From NCBI GenBank assembly GCA_013178095.1, contig JABLXK010000013.1, positions 39,299 through 103,298 of the forward strand: a stretch of 64,000 bases of DNA, given 5' to 3'. Shown in pieces: positions 25,723 to 34,129 of the stretch. Source of the DNA: Anaerolineae bacterium. Its GTDB lineage: Bacteria > Chloroflexota > Anaerolineae > Anaerolineales > Anaerolineaceae. The number at the start of each line of letters is the position of its first letter. The stretch's first letter is position 1. Below the pieces are notes generated by a model. The model searched no databases and was not told where the DNA came from. It saw only the letters and a list, made by a program, of their open reading frames with translations. A program made the translations under genes and the position numbers.

Positions 25723-26199
25723 ATGCAAACCTACGAAGACTTCATACCCTTTAGCGGCAATAGCGAGCGCGCCATCAGCATCGCGCTGCATACCCTGCTG
25801 CCATTGGGCTTTCAAATCGAATCGCAGGGCAGCTCGCACCTGACCGTCACCAACCAGCGCTACAACAGCACCAAACAGGACGCGCTGCTGGGCATCTCGC
25901 GCGCGGAGTTCGAACTGGGCCGTTCCGCCCTGACCGTGCGCGCGGAATTGGGCGGCGTGGAGCGTATGCAGAAATTCCTGCTGTTCATCCTGTTGGGCCT
26001 GGGCGCCTTTGACGTGCTGCTGTTCACTGGCTTGTGGTATTTCATCCCTGAACTGCACGCGCATACCTGGTTCCTGTTCATCCCGCTGGTCGCGCTGATC
26101 CCCTGGGCGATCATCGCCCCGCGCATGACCGTCTGGATCCGGGAGCGCACGGTCGCGGCGCTGCATACGCTGCTTTCGAATATCGCCTCATCCCAATAA
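25723..26199 (+). CDS. Membrane protein of unknown function, 158 aa
   Basis: Not recognised. A soluble N-terminal domain of about 85 residues (PFSGNSERAISIALHTLLP...) is followed by two hydrophobic segments, FLLFILLGLGAFDVLLFTGL and TWFLFIPLVALIPWAIIAPR, and a short amphipathic tail. The start ATG 25723 follows TATAAT by 10 nt with no SD. GC content and codon use match the AzlCD genes that follow, 57 nt downstream, but these have their own promoter. Confidence 0.72.
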   Translation: MQTYEDFIPFSGNSERAISIALHTLLPLGFQIESQGSSHLTVTNQRYNSTKQDALLGISRAEFELGRSALTVRAELGGVERMQKFLLFILLGLGAFDVLLFTGLWYFIPELHAHTWFLFIPLVALIPWAIIAPRMTVWIRERTVAALHTLLSNIASSQ

Positions 26200-26218
26200 A
26201 ATCTTATAAAGAATTTAT

Positions 26219-26246
26219 TTGCGTTATTCTATACTGCCTGTATAAT
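26219..26246 (+). promoter_or_regulatory. Promoter of azlCD
   Basis: TTGCGT (26219-26224), 16-nt spacer, TATAAT (26241-26246). It ends 10 nt before ATG 26257, so the mRNA should be nearly leaderless. Confidence 0.65.
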
Positions 26247-26256
26247 TGTGGACTTA

Positions 26257-26955
26257 ATGGCGGCCCTACCAACCTCCCCCAGCAAACGCAGTGAATTCTT
26301 CGATGGCATCAAAGGAGAGCTGCCTATTCTCTTGGGCGTGGCGCCTTTCGGCATGATCTACGGCGTGCTGGCGCGCGGCGCGGGCATGTCGGCCTGGGAC
26401 GCGCAGGCCATGTCCTCGGTGGTGTTCGCCGGGTCAGCCCAGTTCATGCTGGTGCAGCTGATCAACCTGGGCACGCCGGCCTTGATGATGATCCTGACCG
26501 GATTGATCATCAACCTGCGGCACGCGCTTTACAGCGCCTCCATTTCCCCCTATACCAAGCACCTCAGCCCGTTGTGGAAAGCCGGGCTTTCCTACCTGCT
26601 CACTGACGAAGCCTACGCAGTAGTAGTCATGCATTACCAAAAGAAAACCGACATTAAATACAAGCACTGGTTCTTCCTGGGCGCCGGGCTGGTGCTGTGG
26701 ACCTGCTGGCAGCTCAGCACCGCTGCGGGCATTTTCCTGGGCGCGCAGGTGCCCGCCAGTTGGGGGCTGGATTTCACCCTGGCGCTGACCTTCATTGCGC
26801 TGGCCGTGCCCTCCATCAACGACCGCCCTTCGCTGCTGGCAGCCCTGAGCGCGGGAACCACTGCCCTGCTGGCGCGCGGCTTACCTTATAAACTGGGCCT
26901 GATCGCGGCAGCCTTCGTGGGCATCGCGGTGGGATTGTGGAGCGAGAAGCGATGA
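26257..26955 (+). CDS. azlC: AzlC-family branched-chain amino acid exporter subunit
   Basis: 232 aa, about six hydrophobic segments. GIKGELPILLGVAPFGMIYG at the start, then FAGSAQFMLVQLI and NLRHALYSASISPY, are AzlC/YgaZ signatures. With AzlD it forms an exporter of branched-chain amino acids in the inner membrane. ATG 26257 is chosen; a GTG three codons earlier would precede the predicted transcription start. The stop overlaps the azlD start by ATGA. Confidence 0.93.
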   Translation: MAALPTSPSKRSEFFDGIKGELPILLGVAPFGMIYGVLARGAGMSAWDAQAMSSVVFAGSAQFMLVQLINLGTPALMMILTGLIINLRHALYSASISPYTKHLSPLWKAGLSYLLTDEAYAVVVMHYQKKTDIKYKHWFFLGAGLVLWTCWQLSTAAGIFLGAQVPASWGLDFTLALTFIALAVPSINDRPSLLAALSAGTTALLARGLPYKLGLIAAAFVGIAVGLWSEKR

Positions 26956-27272
26956 GCGACATCTGGATCGTGATGATCGTGGTCGGCTTGCTGACCTACC
27001 TGACGCGCCTCTCGTTCATCCTGCTGCTGCAGCACTGGCAGCCGCCGCAGGTCGTGCAGAGCGCGCTGCGCTACGTGCCGGTGGCTGTGCTGACCGCCAT
27101 CATCGTGCCGGAGATTTTGGCCTCGAATGGCGCGCTGGATTTCTCGCTGGGCAACCCGCGCCTGATCGCGGGCGTGATCGCCGCGCTGGTAGCCTGGCGC
27201 AGCAAGAGCGCTTTGTGGACCATCGCCGCGGGCATGGCGGCTTTCCTTGTACTCAACGCCTCCCTGGGCTAG
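26952..27272 (+). CDS. azlD: AzlD-family branched-chain amino acid transport subunit
   Basis: 106 aa, four hydrophobic segments, YLTRLSFILL near the N-terminus and RYVPVAVLTAIIVPEIL in the middle as in AzlD/YgaH. ATG 26952 is coupled to azlC by a 4-nt overlap. Partner of AzlC in branched-chain amino acid export. Its stop TAG shares the palindrome CTAG with the stop of the convergent gene. Confidence 0.93.
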   Translation: MSDIWIVMIVVGLLTYLTRLSFILLLQHWQPPQVVQSALRYVPVAVLTAIIVPEILASNGALDFSLGNPRLIAGVIAALVAWRSKSALWTIAAGMAAFLVLNASLG

Positions 27273-27685
27273 CTTTTCTTCTTTTCCGTGGAGCGCGTGA
27301 GCGCAAACGCCAGCAGTAAAAGCAGCAGCCCCATGCCGTCAAACAGGATAAAACGTTTGATGGTGGCCTGGATCAGCGTGTTTTGATAATTCCCATAGAG
27401 CAAAATCAGAGTTTCCCCCAGCAAGCCGATGGCCTGCATGATGAGTGCTTCGATTAATGAAATTCGATACTTGATGGGGTGAACGCAGGCGAAGACGTAA
27501 GGCACGTTCCACATCACGAACAGCAGCCCCAGCCCGCGCAGCATGCCCATGCCCGCCGCGCCGCCCAGTCCAAAGCCGGCCATGTAGTCTTCCGGGTGCC
27601 ACAGAAATACCAGCGCGCATTGCAGGTTGAGGAACAGCAGCAGGCTGATCAGGGCGCGGGCCAGCCAAAGGCGTTTATTGCTCAT
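27269..27685 (-). CDS. Small membrane protein, four segments, unknown
   Basis: 138 aa with four hydrophobic segments and a basic C-terminus (TRSTEKKKS). Not recognised as a named family. It has no SD before ATG 27685; TATACAAT a few nt upstream suggests a leaderless start. Convergent with azlD, the two stop codons overlapping on CTAG. Confidence 0.68.
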   Translation of the reverse strand: MSNKRLWLARALISLLLFLNLQCALVFLWHPEDYMAGFGLGGAAGMGMLRGLGLLFVMWNVPYVFACVHPIKYRISLIEALIMQAIGLLGETLILLYGNYQNTLIQATIKRFILFDGMGLLLLLLAFALTRSTEKKKS

Positions 27686-27718
27686 GGAATGATTGTATAG
27701 GATTTTGTGCTTAAATAA

Positions 27719-27748
27719 AATGTAGGCTTCGACGGGCTCAGCCTACGG
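27719..27748. repeat. Dispersed palindromic element
   Basis: GTAGGCT...AGCCTAC around a CTTCGACGGGCTC core. Related to the CTTCGACAAGCTCAG element seen at 25081 and 25450 and to the 47-bp tandem repeats. REP-like intergenic element. Confidence 0.55.
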
Positions 27749-27762
27749 TGAATTATCTAATA

Positions 27763-27834
27763 TGGGCCCAGCAGGATTCGAACCTGCGACCAAGCGGTTA
27801 TGAGCCGCGTGCTCTGCCGCTGAGCTATGGGCCC
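27763..27834 (-). tRNA. tRNA-Ile2 (CAT anticodon, lysidine-type)
   Basis: The full cloverleaf reads on the minus strand: acceptor GGGCCCA/TGGGCCC with discriminator A, D arm AGCTCAGCGGCAGAGC, anticodon arm GCGG-CTCATAA-CCGC, and TTCGAATC T-loop. CAT could be Met or Ile2, but the anticodon arm followed by TTGGTCGC matches tRNA-Ile(k2CAU) such as E. coli ileX rather than elongator Met. CCA is not encoded. Confidence 0.9.
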
Positions 27835-27935
27835 CTGGAAAGGTGAAAAAAATTATAACACCAACCCTTTACACAGATAGACACAGGTCTATTCAATCTG
27901 CCTGATCTTTTTTGCGTCCGCGTGGATCGGTGGTT

Positions 27936-28961
27936 TTATCTTTTGTTCGAAATGAACAGCATGACTGCCAGTCCAATCCCGGAGAATGCGATCAGCAGGA
28001 TGCCGAAGATCTGGTAGGTTTGCCGCTCCGCCGGGCTGGCAGCCGGGACCGTTGCAGTCGGCGCGCCAGCCGCGGTTTGTGTGGGCGGGGGGACGTAGGC
28101 CTGGGCGATCCTGGTGGGGGTGATCTGTACGGCCGTCGGCGCCGTTTCAGCTTGCGGCGCTGCCGTGGGGCTGGCCGCGGGGGTAGGAAGCGCGCTGCCG
28201 GCCGGCTGGATCAGCAATTCCTCGCCGACCCAGATATCGGAATCGTCCGCCGCCATCTTGTTGAGTTCGCGCAGTTCATCCAACGTGACGCCATAAGCCG
28301 TAGCAATGGCGGTCAGGGTTTGGCCGTTCAGCACGGTATGCTTGATCGAGCCATCCGCCTGCGGGGTGGCCAGGTTGACGCCGTACACATAGTTGGAGAG
28401 GTCAGCGGTGGCCTGCGCTTCGGCGGCATCCCCGCTGTTGGGATTGGTGGAAGGCACTGCCCCAGTGGAGGATTGCCCTTCGACCAGACACACGTCCAGC
28501 ACGAATACGTACAGGCCGTTGCCCCAATCCGCCACGCCGCCACCGGCGTCCGTGTAACGGTTACCCCAGGAATTCAGCATTACTTCCTGGTGGGTCCAAT
28601 CCGACCAGGCGCTGTAGATGGCTTCTTCCACGCTGCTGCTGGCGGCCCAGTTCTCGTCGCATTTGATCGACGCCCCGCCCCCGTAGCCGGTCCAGGAGAC
28701 GCGCATGGTTTCGTCACTGCCGCCCGAGCCGGTATGGCCACCCTGCCCGGTCTGCACGATCCAGTCGGCGTGGGCTTGCGCCGCGGCCATCACCAGGGAA
28801 TTGGCGTTGAAGGCATAATAGCCATTGGCCGCGCGATAGGCGTTGACAGCCGCCACCAGGTCGTAGCCGGTAGGCTGGCCGGCTGATACCGGCGAGTAAG
28901 TGCCCAGGCTGGCGGCCAGCGCCAGCGCGAGCAGGATTATCGCGATTTTGTTGATTTTCAC
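27936..28961 (-). CDS. Secreted CAP-domain protein with LysM and C-terminal anchor
   Basis: 341 aa from GTG 28961, with TATAAT only 6 nt upstream, so leaderless. Signal peptide of about 27 residues ending SPVSAG. The CAP/SCP-like domain (30-185) carries NAYRAANGYYAF, AHADWIV, HTGSGGSDETMR and WTHQEVMLNSWGNRY. It is followed by a LysM domain (IKHTVLNGQTLTAIATAYG) for peptidoglycan binding, a Pro/Thr/Ala-rich linker, and a final membrane helix. It would sit at the cell surface. CAP proteins from bacteria are often described as envelope or stress-related, with unknown activity. Confidence 0.9.
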   Translation of the reverse strand: MKINKIAIILLALALAASLGTYSPVSAGQPTGYDLVAAVNAYRAANGYYAFNANSLVMAAAQAHADWIVQTGQGGHTGSGGSDETMRVSWTGYGGGASIKCDENWAASSSVEEAIYSAWSDWTHQEVMLNSWGNRYTDAGGGVADWGNGLYVFVLDVCLVEGQSSTGAVPSTNPNSGDAAEAQATADLSNYVYGVNLATPQADGSIKHTVLNGQTLTAIATAYGVTLDELRELNKMAADDSDIWVGEELLIQPAGSALPTPAASPTAAPQAETAPTAVQITPTRIAQAYVPPPTQTAAGAPTATVPAASPAERQTYQIFGILLIAFSGIGLAVMLFISNKR

Positions 28962-29107
28962 ACCGCCATTATAACCAAAGTATGGCTTGTTATTTTTTTA
29001 GGCGGATGCTTGCCACAGATGGATACAGATTATTTATTCCTGGCTTTCTTTGGTTACTTAACCCCTTTCTTGACCGATACCCCGTAGTTGTGTAGAATAA
29101 AGTCCAC

Positions 29108-29179
29108 GCGGGCGTCGCCAAGTGGTAAGGCATCAGCCTTCCAAGCTGATATTCGTGGGTTCGAGTCCCATCGCCCGCT
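29108..29179 (+). tRNA. tRNA-Gly (TCC)
   Basis: Acceptor GCGGGCG/CGCCCGC with discriminator T, D arm GCCAAGTGGTAAGGC, anticodon stem CAGC-CTTCCAA-GCTG giving anticodon TCC, T arm GTGGGTTCGAGTCCCAT. 72 nt without encoded CCA, followed by a T-run. Confidence 0.95.
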
Positions 29180-29208
29180 CTTTTTATTTAACTTGCGTTG
29201 ATATTACC

Positions 29209-29268
29209 GGCATCAGCCTCTCTTCTAGTGGCTGATATTCGGAGATTACAAGTCCCATCGCCCGCTCT
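29209..29268 (+). pseudogene. Partial tRNA-Gly-like copy 1
   Basis: It repeats the 3' two thirds of the adjacent tRNA-Gly (GGCATCAGCC ... GTCCCATCGCCCGCTC). The anticodon loop is replaced by a longer one, giving the hairpin ATCAGCC-TCTCTTCTAGT-GGCTGAT, and the T-loop is damaged. There is no 5' half, so no functional tRNA. It ends in CTCTTTT, like the parent. Confidence 0.75.
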
Positions 29269-29300
29269 TTTCTTTATAATTATTCTTTTTGGCTATTTTC

Positions 29301-29360
29301 GGCATCAGCCTCTCTTCTAGTGGCTGATATTCGGGGTCGAATCCCATCGCCCGATCTTTT
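29301..29360 (+). pseudogene. Partial tRNA-Gly-like copy 2
   Basis: Second copy of the same fragment, with the same altered loop (TCTCTTCTAGT) as copy 1, so the two copies derive from each other. T-arm GGGGTCGAATCCCATCGCCCG is closer to the parent tRNA. It ends in a T-run. Confidence 0.75.
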
Positions 29361-29376
29361 TATACCCAATCGAGAT

Positions 29377-30407
29377 CGCCACGGCTGACGACCCTACGCT
29401 TCGCTGAGGGCAGGCGCCCGCCTCACGAAAACTTCTCCATCTTGTCTTTGCGAGCGAAGCGAAGCAATCCCACGGCCGGCACTCAAATCATTTTCAAAAG
29501 TTCTTCACGGCTGGCGACCCTACGCTTCGCTGAGGGCAGGCGCCAACCTCGCGAAAACATCCCCAGCTTGTCTTTGCGAGCGAAGCATCCCTTTAGGGAA
29601 GCAATCTCATGGCCGGCACTCAAATCATTATCGTAAGGCCGCCACGGCTGACGACCCTACGTTTCGCTGAGGGCATGCACCATCCTCGCGAAAACCTCCC
29701 CAGCTTGGCTTTGCGAGCGAAGCGAAGCAATCTCATGGCCGGCATTCAAATCATTTTCAAAAGTTCTTCACGGCTGGCGACCCTGCGCTTCGCTGAGGGC
29801 ATGCGCCGGCCTCGCGAAAACATCCCCAGCTTGTCTTTGCGAGCCCGCTTCAGCGGGCAAAGCAATCTCACGGCCGGCACTCAAATCATTATCGTAAGGC
29901 CGCCACAGCTGGCGACCCTGCGCTTCGCTGAGGGCAGGCGCCAGCCTCGCGAAAACTTCTCCATCTTGTCTTTGCGAGCGAAGCGAAGCAATCTCACGGC
30001 CGGCACTCAAATCATTATCGTAAGGCCGCCACGGCTGGCGACCCTGCGCTTCGCTGAGGGCATGCGCCGGCCTCGCGAAAACTTCTCCAGCTTGGCTTTG
30101 CGAGCGAAGCATCCCTTTGGGGAAGCAATCCCACGGCCGGCACTCAAATCATTTTCAAAAGTTCTTCACGGCTGGCGACCCTACGCTTCGCTGAGGGCAT
30201 GCGCCGGCCTCGCGAAAACATCCCCAGCTTGTCTTTGCGAGCGAAGCGAAGCAATCTCACGGCCGGCACTCAAATCATTTTCGAGAAGCCGCCACGGCTG
30301 GCGACCCTGCGCTTCGCTAAGGGCAAGCGCCGGCCTCGCGAAAAAAAAACCCCACTCTGTCTTTGCGAGCGAAGCAAAGCAATCCCACGGCTGGAATTCA
30401 AATCGGT
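29377..30407. repeat. Eight tandem ~126-bp repeats
   Basis: The unit starts ACGGCTGRCGACCCT...TTCGCTGAGGGCA and ends with TTTGCGAGCGAAGCGAAGCAATC...CGGCACTCAAATCATT. Unit starts: 29381, 29507, 29644, 29770, 29905, 30031, 30168, 30294. Periods alternate between 126 and 135-137 because of an 11-bp-type insert (CATCCCTTTAGGG or similar) in every second unit, so the block may have grown by duplication of a two-unit module. The long open frames through it are repeat artefacts, not genes. Confidence 0.95.
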
Positions 30408-30435
30408 AAAAAAAAGCCACGCATTCCTGCGTGGC
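30406..30435 (-). terminator. Intrinsic terminator after the GH25 gene
   Basis: Perfect 8-bp stem GCCACGCA/TGCGTGGC with loop GGAA and a run of U on the minus strand; a second weaker hairpin precedes it (CTACAA/TTGTAG). Confidence 0.88.
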
Positions 30436-30457
30436 CTACAATCCTTCTTGTAGGGGC

Positions 30458-31252
30458 TTATTTCAGGGTCTTTTTCCAGTCATCGATGGCGGTGTTGACC
30501 TTGTTCTTTAAGCTGGTGATCTGCGCGGAAGTGAGCGCGGTGGTCGTGCCGGATGAATCGTTGCTGGGCGCCTTGCCGGCATCCGCAAACTTGTAAAGCG
30601 CGTCCAGGTCGCCGTTGAACCAGTTCAGGTCGATGCTCTTGCTCTCCGCGCCGTAGGCCAGCCCGTCGCCGTTCTGGGTATACTGCCAGAAGGTCCAGCT
30701 CTTGCCGGCGCTCTTCCAGGGCTCCAGGTCCTTGGGTTTGGTCACCCCGGCCTGGTAGGTAGCGAAATAATGCGCCACCCATAGCGTGTAATATGCCCAT
30801 TTGGCGTCAAACAACTTGGTGACCTTGTTGCGCCCGTGCACGTCCCAATAGCCCGGCGAGGTATAGAGGATCGGCCGGCGGCCGGTTTTGGTTTCCACCT
30901 CCACCAGGAATTGCTCCAGCAGGGCATTTGAGGGGTAAATGCTGCCCTGGCGCGGGGCTTCGAAATCCGCCACCGGCGGCAGCTCGCCCGGATCCTCTGC
31001 CAGGATGTCGCAGAAGATGCGCGCCTGCACCAAGCCGTTGAGGTCCCAGCGCAAAAAGTGATATCCGCCGCGCAGCAGGCCGGCATCTTTGGCGGCTTTC
31101 CAGTTATACTCAAAATCCTTGTCGATCGCTCCGCGTTCGGATACTTTTATAAATACAAATTTGGCGCCCTTCTTAACAGTCTTATTAAAATCCATCTTTT
31201 GAGGGGTGGATTTATCATCCTGCCAGTGACTGATGTCGATTCCCTGTATCAT
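30458..31252 (-). CDS. GH25 family lysozyme-like muramidase
   Basis: 264 aa, one GH25 domain (residues 1-215) hydrolysing the MurNAc-GlcNAc beta-1,4 bond of peptidoglycan. GIDISHWQ at the N-terminus holds the conserved Asp; FIKVSERG, GGYHFLRW and the catalytic PPVADFE follow. The C-terminal tail is helical and Ser/Thr-rich without a known binding domain. No signal peptide is visible, so export by other means or release on lysis is implied. Start ATG 31252 has an AGGAGA SD. Confidence 0.92.
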   Translation of the reverse strand: MIQGIDISHWQDDKSTPQKMDFNKTVKKGAKFVFIKVSERGAIDKDFEYNWKAAKDAGLLRGGYHFLRWDLNGLVQARIFCDILAEDPGELPPVADFEAPRQGSIYPSNALLEQFLVEVETKTGRRPILYTSPGYWDVHGRNKVTKLFDAKWAYYTLWVAHYFATYQAGVTKPKDLEPWKSAGKSWTFWQYTQNGDGLAYGAESKSIDLNWFNGDLDALYKFADAGKAPSNDSSGTTTALTSAQITSLKNKVNTAIDDWKKTLK

Positions 31253-31330
31253 CGGCTTGTCTCCTGATTACACTCAACTCATAATCTATACGTTCCAAAT
31301 GCAACTTGCATTAAAACAGATGCAGGATTG

Positions 31331-33112
31331 ATGCCAAAAGCGCGAATACTTTCTTCGCAACCCCGCCTGCCGGCGCTTCAAAAACGCCCGCTTTCAGCCT
31401 ATACTGAAGAAGAAAAGCAAACTGGCAGGGCAATTTTGGATACATCCGCTTCGAAACCCGGTCACCGCCGATTTTTCCTGCTGCTGTTCGGATTGAGCCT
31501 GGCAGCCTACGGCCGGCTGCTCCTGCAGCCGGGAGTCTTCGGGGACGATCCGCAGCTGCTGTACGCCTTCCACCGCTTCGGCCTGGCTGGCTACCGCGAT
31601 GCGCTGGGGTATTCGCGCCCATTCGGCGGTTGGGTCTACACCCTGCTCTACCCACTGGCCGGCGGGCAGCCCCTGGCCTGGCAGTTCTGCGCGCTGCTGC
31701 TGCGGTCGGCCGGCGCCGGATTGCTGTTCGACCTGCTGCGCCGGCTTGGGCCGGGATGGCGCGCGCCGGCTGTGTGGGCGGCCTTGTTGTGCCTGCTCTA
31801 CCCGGGTTTCAGCCAGCAGGCGCACGCCCTGCAATTCGCGCTGCATTGGGCAGCCCTGTGCGCCGCGCTGGGTTCGCAGATCCTGATGCTGCGCGCGGCT
31901 GCCGCAAAGGATCGCAGGAAATCGCTGCCGCTCCTCTTCTCATCGCTGATCCTGTGCGCCCTGGGAATTTTTTCAACCGAATATTTTTTTGGGCTGGAGC
32001 TGCTGCGTCCGTTGCTGTTGCGGTATTTCATAAAGAATGGAAAACAATCCTCACGTAAAGGGCGTATGCAGCTCTGGCTGCCTTACTTGTTCATCAGTAT
32101 TGTCTTCATTTTCTGGCGGCTGAAACTGGCCCAAATTCCGTATCCACGCCCGCTGCTGATGGAAGCCTGGCTCGCAAACCCCGCGGCGGCGCTGCGTTAT
32201 TTGCTTTCGCGTATTGCGCCGGACCTATGGAAAGCCGGCGGGGCGGCCTGGGTAAATTCTTTTTCCTTTAATCGGAGTAACACCTCACTCTGGCTGTATC
32301 TGTCGCTGGGCGGGGCATTGACCGCGGCGATCTGCCTGGCCTGCCGGAAAGACCTGCTTGCCGATCACGCCAACCGGCGCGCAGGTCTTTTGCTCATTTG
32401 CGCCGGTTTTCTGAGCATGCTGGCCGGGGAGATTCCCCTGCTCGTCTCGCAAACGCCGCTGGAATTGGATTTTCCGCAAAATCGCACGACTTTATGCTTG
32501 ATGGTCGGCGCCTGCCTCATGGCAGCAGGATTGCTGCGTCTGCTGCCCGCGCGCGCAGGTTGGCTGGCGGCGGCGCTGCTGAGCGGTTTTTCAGCTGCTT
32601 TTCAATTCGATACAGCGCAGGGTTACGCAGGCGCCTGGCGGGAATTGAACAGTTTTTACAGCCAACTCGCGCATTGCGCGCCCGGCCTGCAACCCGGCAC
32701 CGCCATCCTGTACGAAGAACCGCTCATCCCCGCTTACCCGGCCAATTCGCTGGCGGCTCTGCTCAATTGGACTTATGACGCGGATAACACCAGCGAGGCT
32801 TTCTCCTATGATATGCTGCGCATCAGCGAACGGCTGGGAAATGAGCTGCCCGCCTTGCAGATGGGCCTGCCGATCCGGCACGGGAACTTCAGCGGCAGCA
32901 CCTCGCGGGTATTGGCGGTGGCATTGGACGCGCACGGTTGCCTGCAGATCCTGCGCCCTGCCGATGAACACAACCAGGGGCTGCCTCCGCTTTTACGTCA
33001 GGCGGCGCGAATCTCCAATCCCGGCGGTGTGATTCTCGCTTCCGCAAAATTAACCAATCCGCCGCCGTTCCTGGATTTATCAGTTGAAAATGCTGATTGT
33101 GGCTGTAGATAA
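31331..33112 (+). CDS. Polytopic membrane protein, GT-C-like
   Basis: 593 aa; after about 45 polar residues there are around ten to eleven hydrophobic segments. The first outer loop contains GVFGDDPQLLYAFHRFG, with the acidic pair expected in GT-C glycosyltransferases, and YSRPFGGWVYTLLYPL. A C-terminal non-membrane domain of about 150 residues follows. ATG 31331 is chosen over a TTG one codon earlier. Probable envelope polysaccharide or protein glycosylation enzyme; unusually GC-rich and Leu/Ala-rich. Specificity unknown. Confidence 0.68.
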   Translation: MPKARILSSQPRLPALQKRPLSAYTEEEKQTGRAILDTSASKPGHRRFFLLLFGLSLAAYGRLLLQPGVFGDDPQLLYAFHRFGLAGYRDALGYSRPFGGWVYTLLYPLAGGQPLAWQFCALLLRSAGAGLLFDLLRRLGPGWRAPAVWAALLCLLYPGFSQQAHALQFALHWAALCAALGSQILMLRAAAAKDRRKSLPLLFSSLILCALGIFSTEYFFGLELLRPLLLRYFIKNGKQSSRKGRMQLWLPYLFISIVFIFWRLKLAQIPYPRPLLMEAWLANPAAALRYLLSRIAPDLWKAGGAAWVNSFSFNRSNTSLWLYLSLGGALTAAICLACRKDLLADHANRRAGLLLICAGFLSMLAGEIPLLVSQTPLELDFPQNRTTLCLMVGACLMAAGLLRLLPARAGWLAAALLSGFSAAFQFDTAQGYAGAWRELNSFYSQLAHCAPGLQPGTAILYEEPLIPAYPANSLAALLNWTYDADNTSEAFSYDMLRISERLGNELPALQMGLPIRHGNFSGSTSRVLAVALDAHGCLQILRPADEHNQGLPPLLRQAARISNPGGVILASAKLTNPPPFLDLSVENADCGCR

Positions 33113-33137
33113 ACTGCCCCGAAATCCTCGGGGCAGT
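33113..33137. terminator. Strong hairpin between convergent genes
   Basis: Perfect 10-bp stem ACTGCCCCGA/TCGGGGCAGT with a 5-nt loop between two convergent stops; no T-run on either side. Confidence 0.5.
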
Positions 33138-33157
33138 TGGCCAGGCGTAAATTGATC

Positions 33158-34129
33158 TTATGGATTACAGATCACGTCAATATATTTAGTGCCAAAATCC
33201 TGGTGATTGGGATTATCGATGTATAAGCTGGCCCAGTGGGCTGGATCCGACCAGCCGATATTGACGTTGTGACTGACACTCTTGGTGCCGGCGCTATCGA
33301 AAGTAATACTGCCGTTGCTGGAACCGCCCTCGCAATCCGTCCACTTGTAAGTCACCGTACCCGCTCCGCTGGTGGTAATCTTGGCGGTTACCTTGACGTT
33401 GTCCGGACAGTCGATATGGATCGGCTGCGCGGCGGTCGAAAAGGTCACACTGGTCACGGCGAAGGGCCCCGCTGGCGCTCCGCCCACGTGAATCTTGACC
33501 CAATACTTGCCCAGCTTTTCACCATCGTCCGATTTCAGCCGCCACACGCCGGTGTAATCTCCGGGATCGTCCGGTGCGGTGAGATGTACTTTAAAAGTGA
33601 TAGTCTCGTTCGGCTCGATTACAGTATTCACCTTGATCGATTTCTCGCCGCCCATGCGGTCGCCTTCTTCGAAAACGAATTCGTAATCCTCGTTCCAGTC
33701 GCAATCGCCTGCGTTGCGCAGCGTCCAGGATTTTTCAAAGTTTTCACCCGCATCGAATACCGTGCCATCCTTGATCGTTTCGCTGACGTATTTGCTCGAG
33801 TTGCAGGGGGTCTCATCTTCTTCTTCATCATCGTCTTTATCTTCATCGTCGTCAGTATCTTTTTGCGTTTGGGGCTTGGGTTGGGGCTGGGCTGCAGCTT
33901 GTTGCGCGGGAACTTGTTGGGCCGGGGGCTGCGCCGGCGCTGACTGCGCCTGGTTATTCGCGGAGGCTGCCTGGGTCATTTGCAGCGCTTGCACGGTCAA
34001 TTGCAGCTTCAGGTTTTTCGTTTCGGCATCCTCCTTGTTTTCGCTTCCGCCAAAGGAGATTCTGCAAGCCAACACAGTCAGCAGTAAGATCCCTGCGATA
34101 AAAATTCTGACTCCTCTTCTCATATCCAT
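33158..34129 (-). CDS. Lipoprotein with NBR1-type Ig-like domain
   Basis: 323 aa. Lipobox LLTVLAC, then a coiled/Gln-Ala-Pro-rich region and a strongly acidic stretch (DDDEDKDDDEEEDE), then a beta-sandwich with SWTLRNAGDCDWNEDYEFVF and GDRMGGE, the NBR1-like Ig fold common in Anaerolineae surface proteins. A second beta domain (about 230-323) ends IDNPNHQDFG. SD GGGAGGG precedes ATG 34129. Tandem paralogue of the next gene, with about 50% visible identity through both beta domains. Likely surface adhesion or structural role. Confidence 0.85.
   Translation of the reverse strand: MDMRRGVRIFIAGILLLTVLACRISFGGSENKEDAETKNLKLQLTVQALQMTQAASANNQAQSAPAQPPAQQVPAQQAAAQPQPKPQTQKDTDDDEDKDDDEEEDETPCNSSKYVSETIKDGTVFDAGENFEKSWTLRNAGDCDWNEDYEFVFEEGDRMGGEKSIKVNTVIEPNETITFKVHLTAPDDPGDYTGVWRLKSDDGEKLGKYWVKIHVGGAPAGPFAVTSVTFSTAAQPIHIDCPDNVKVTAKITTSGAGTVTYKWTDCEGGSSNGSITFDSAGTKSVSHNVNIGWSDPAHWASLYIDNPNHQDFGTKYIDVICNP

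Noticed and set aside
27763..27834. Call of tRNA-Met for the CAT tRNA
   Set aside because: The anticodon arm and TTGGTCGC following it match tRNA-Ile2, so elongator Met is less likely.
27912..28886. 324-codon plus-strand frame opposite the CAP-LysM gene
   Set aside because: Gly/Arg-rich shadow; the minus-strand gene has clear domains and a signal peptide.
25471..30407. Possible CRISPR arrays in the two repeat blocks
   Set aside because: Units are tandem with no unique spacers of regular size and no cas genes are present.
29609..30409. Long plus-strand open frame (266 codons) and matching antisense frames in the repeat block
   Set aside because: The translation is just the repeat unit read over and over (SLRAKRSNL, TLRFAEG). 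These are familiar artefacts of the GCGAGCGAAGCGAAGC repeat; no SD and no domain.
31394..32058. Alternative frames within the GC-rich membrane protein gene at 31331
   Set aside because: High GC at third positions opens other frames; only the listed frame has membrane segments and the GT-C acidic loop.
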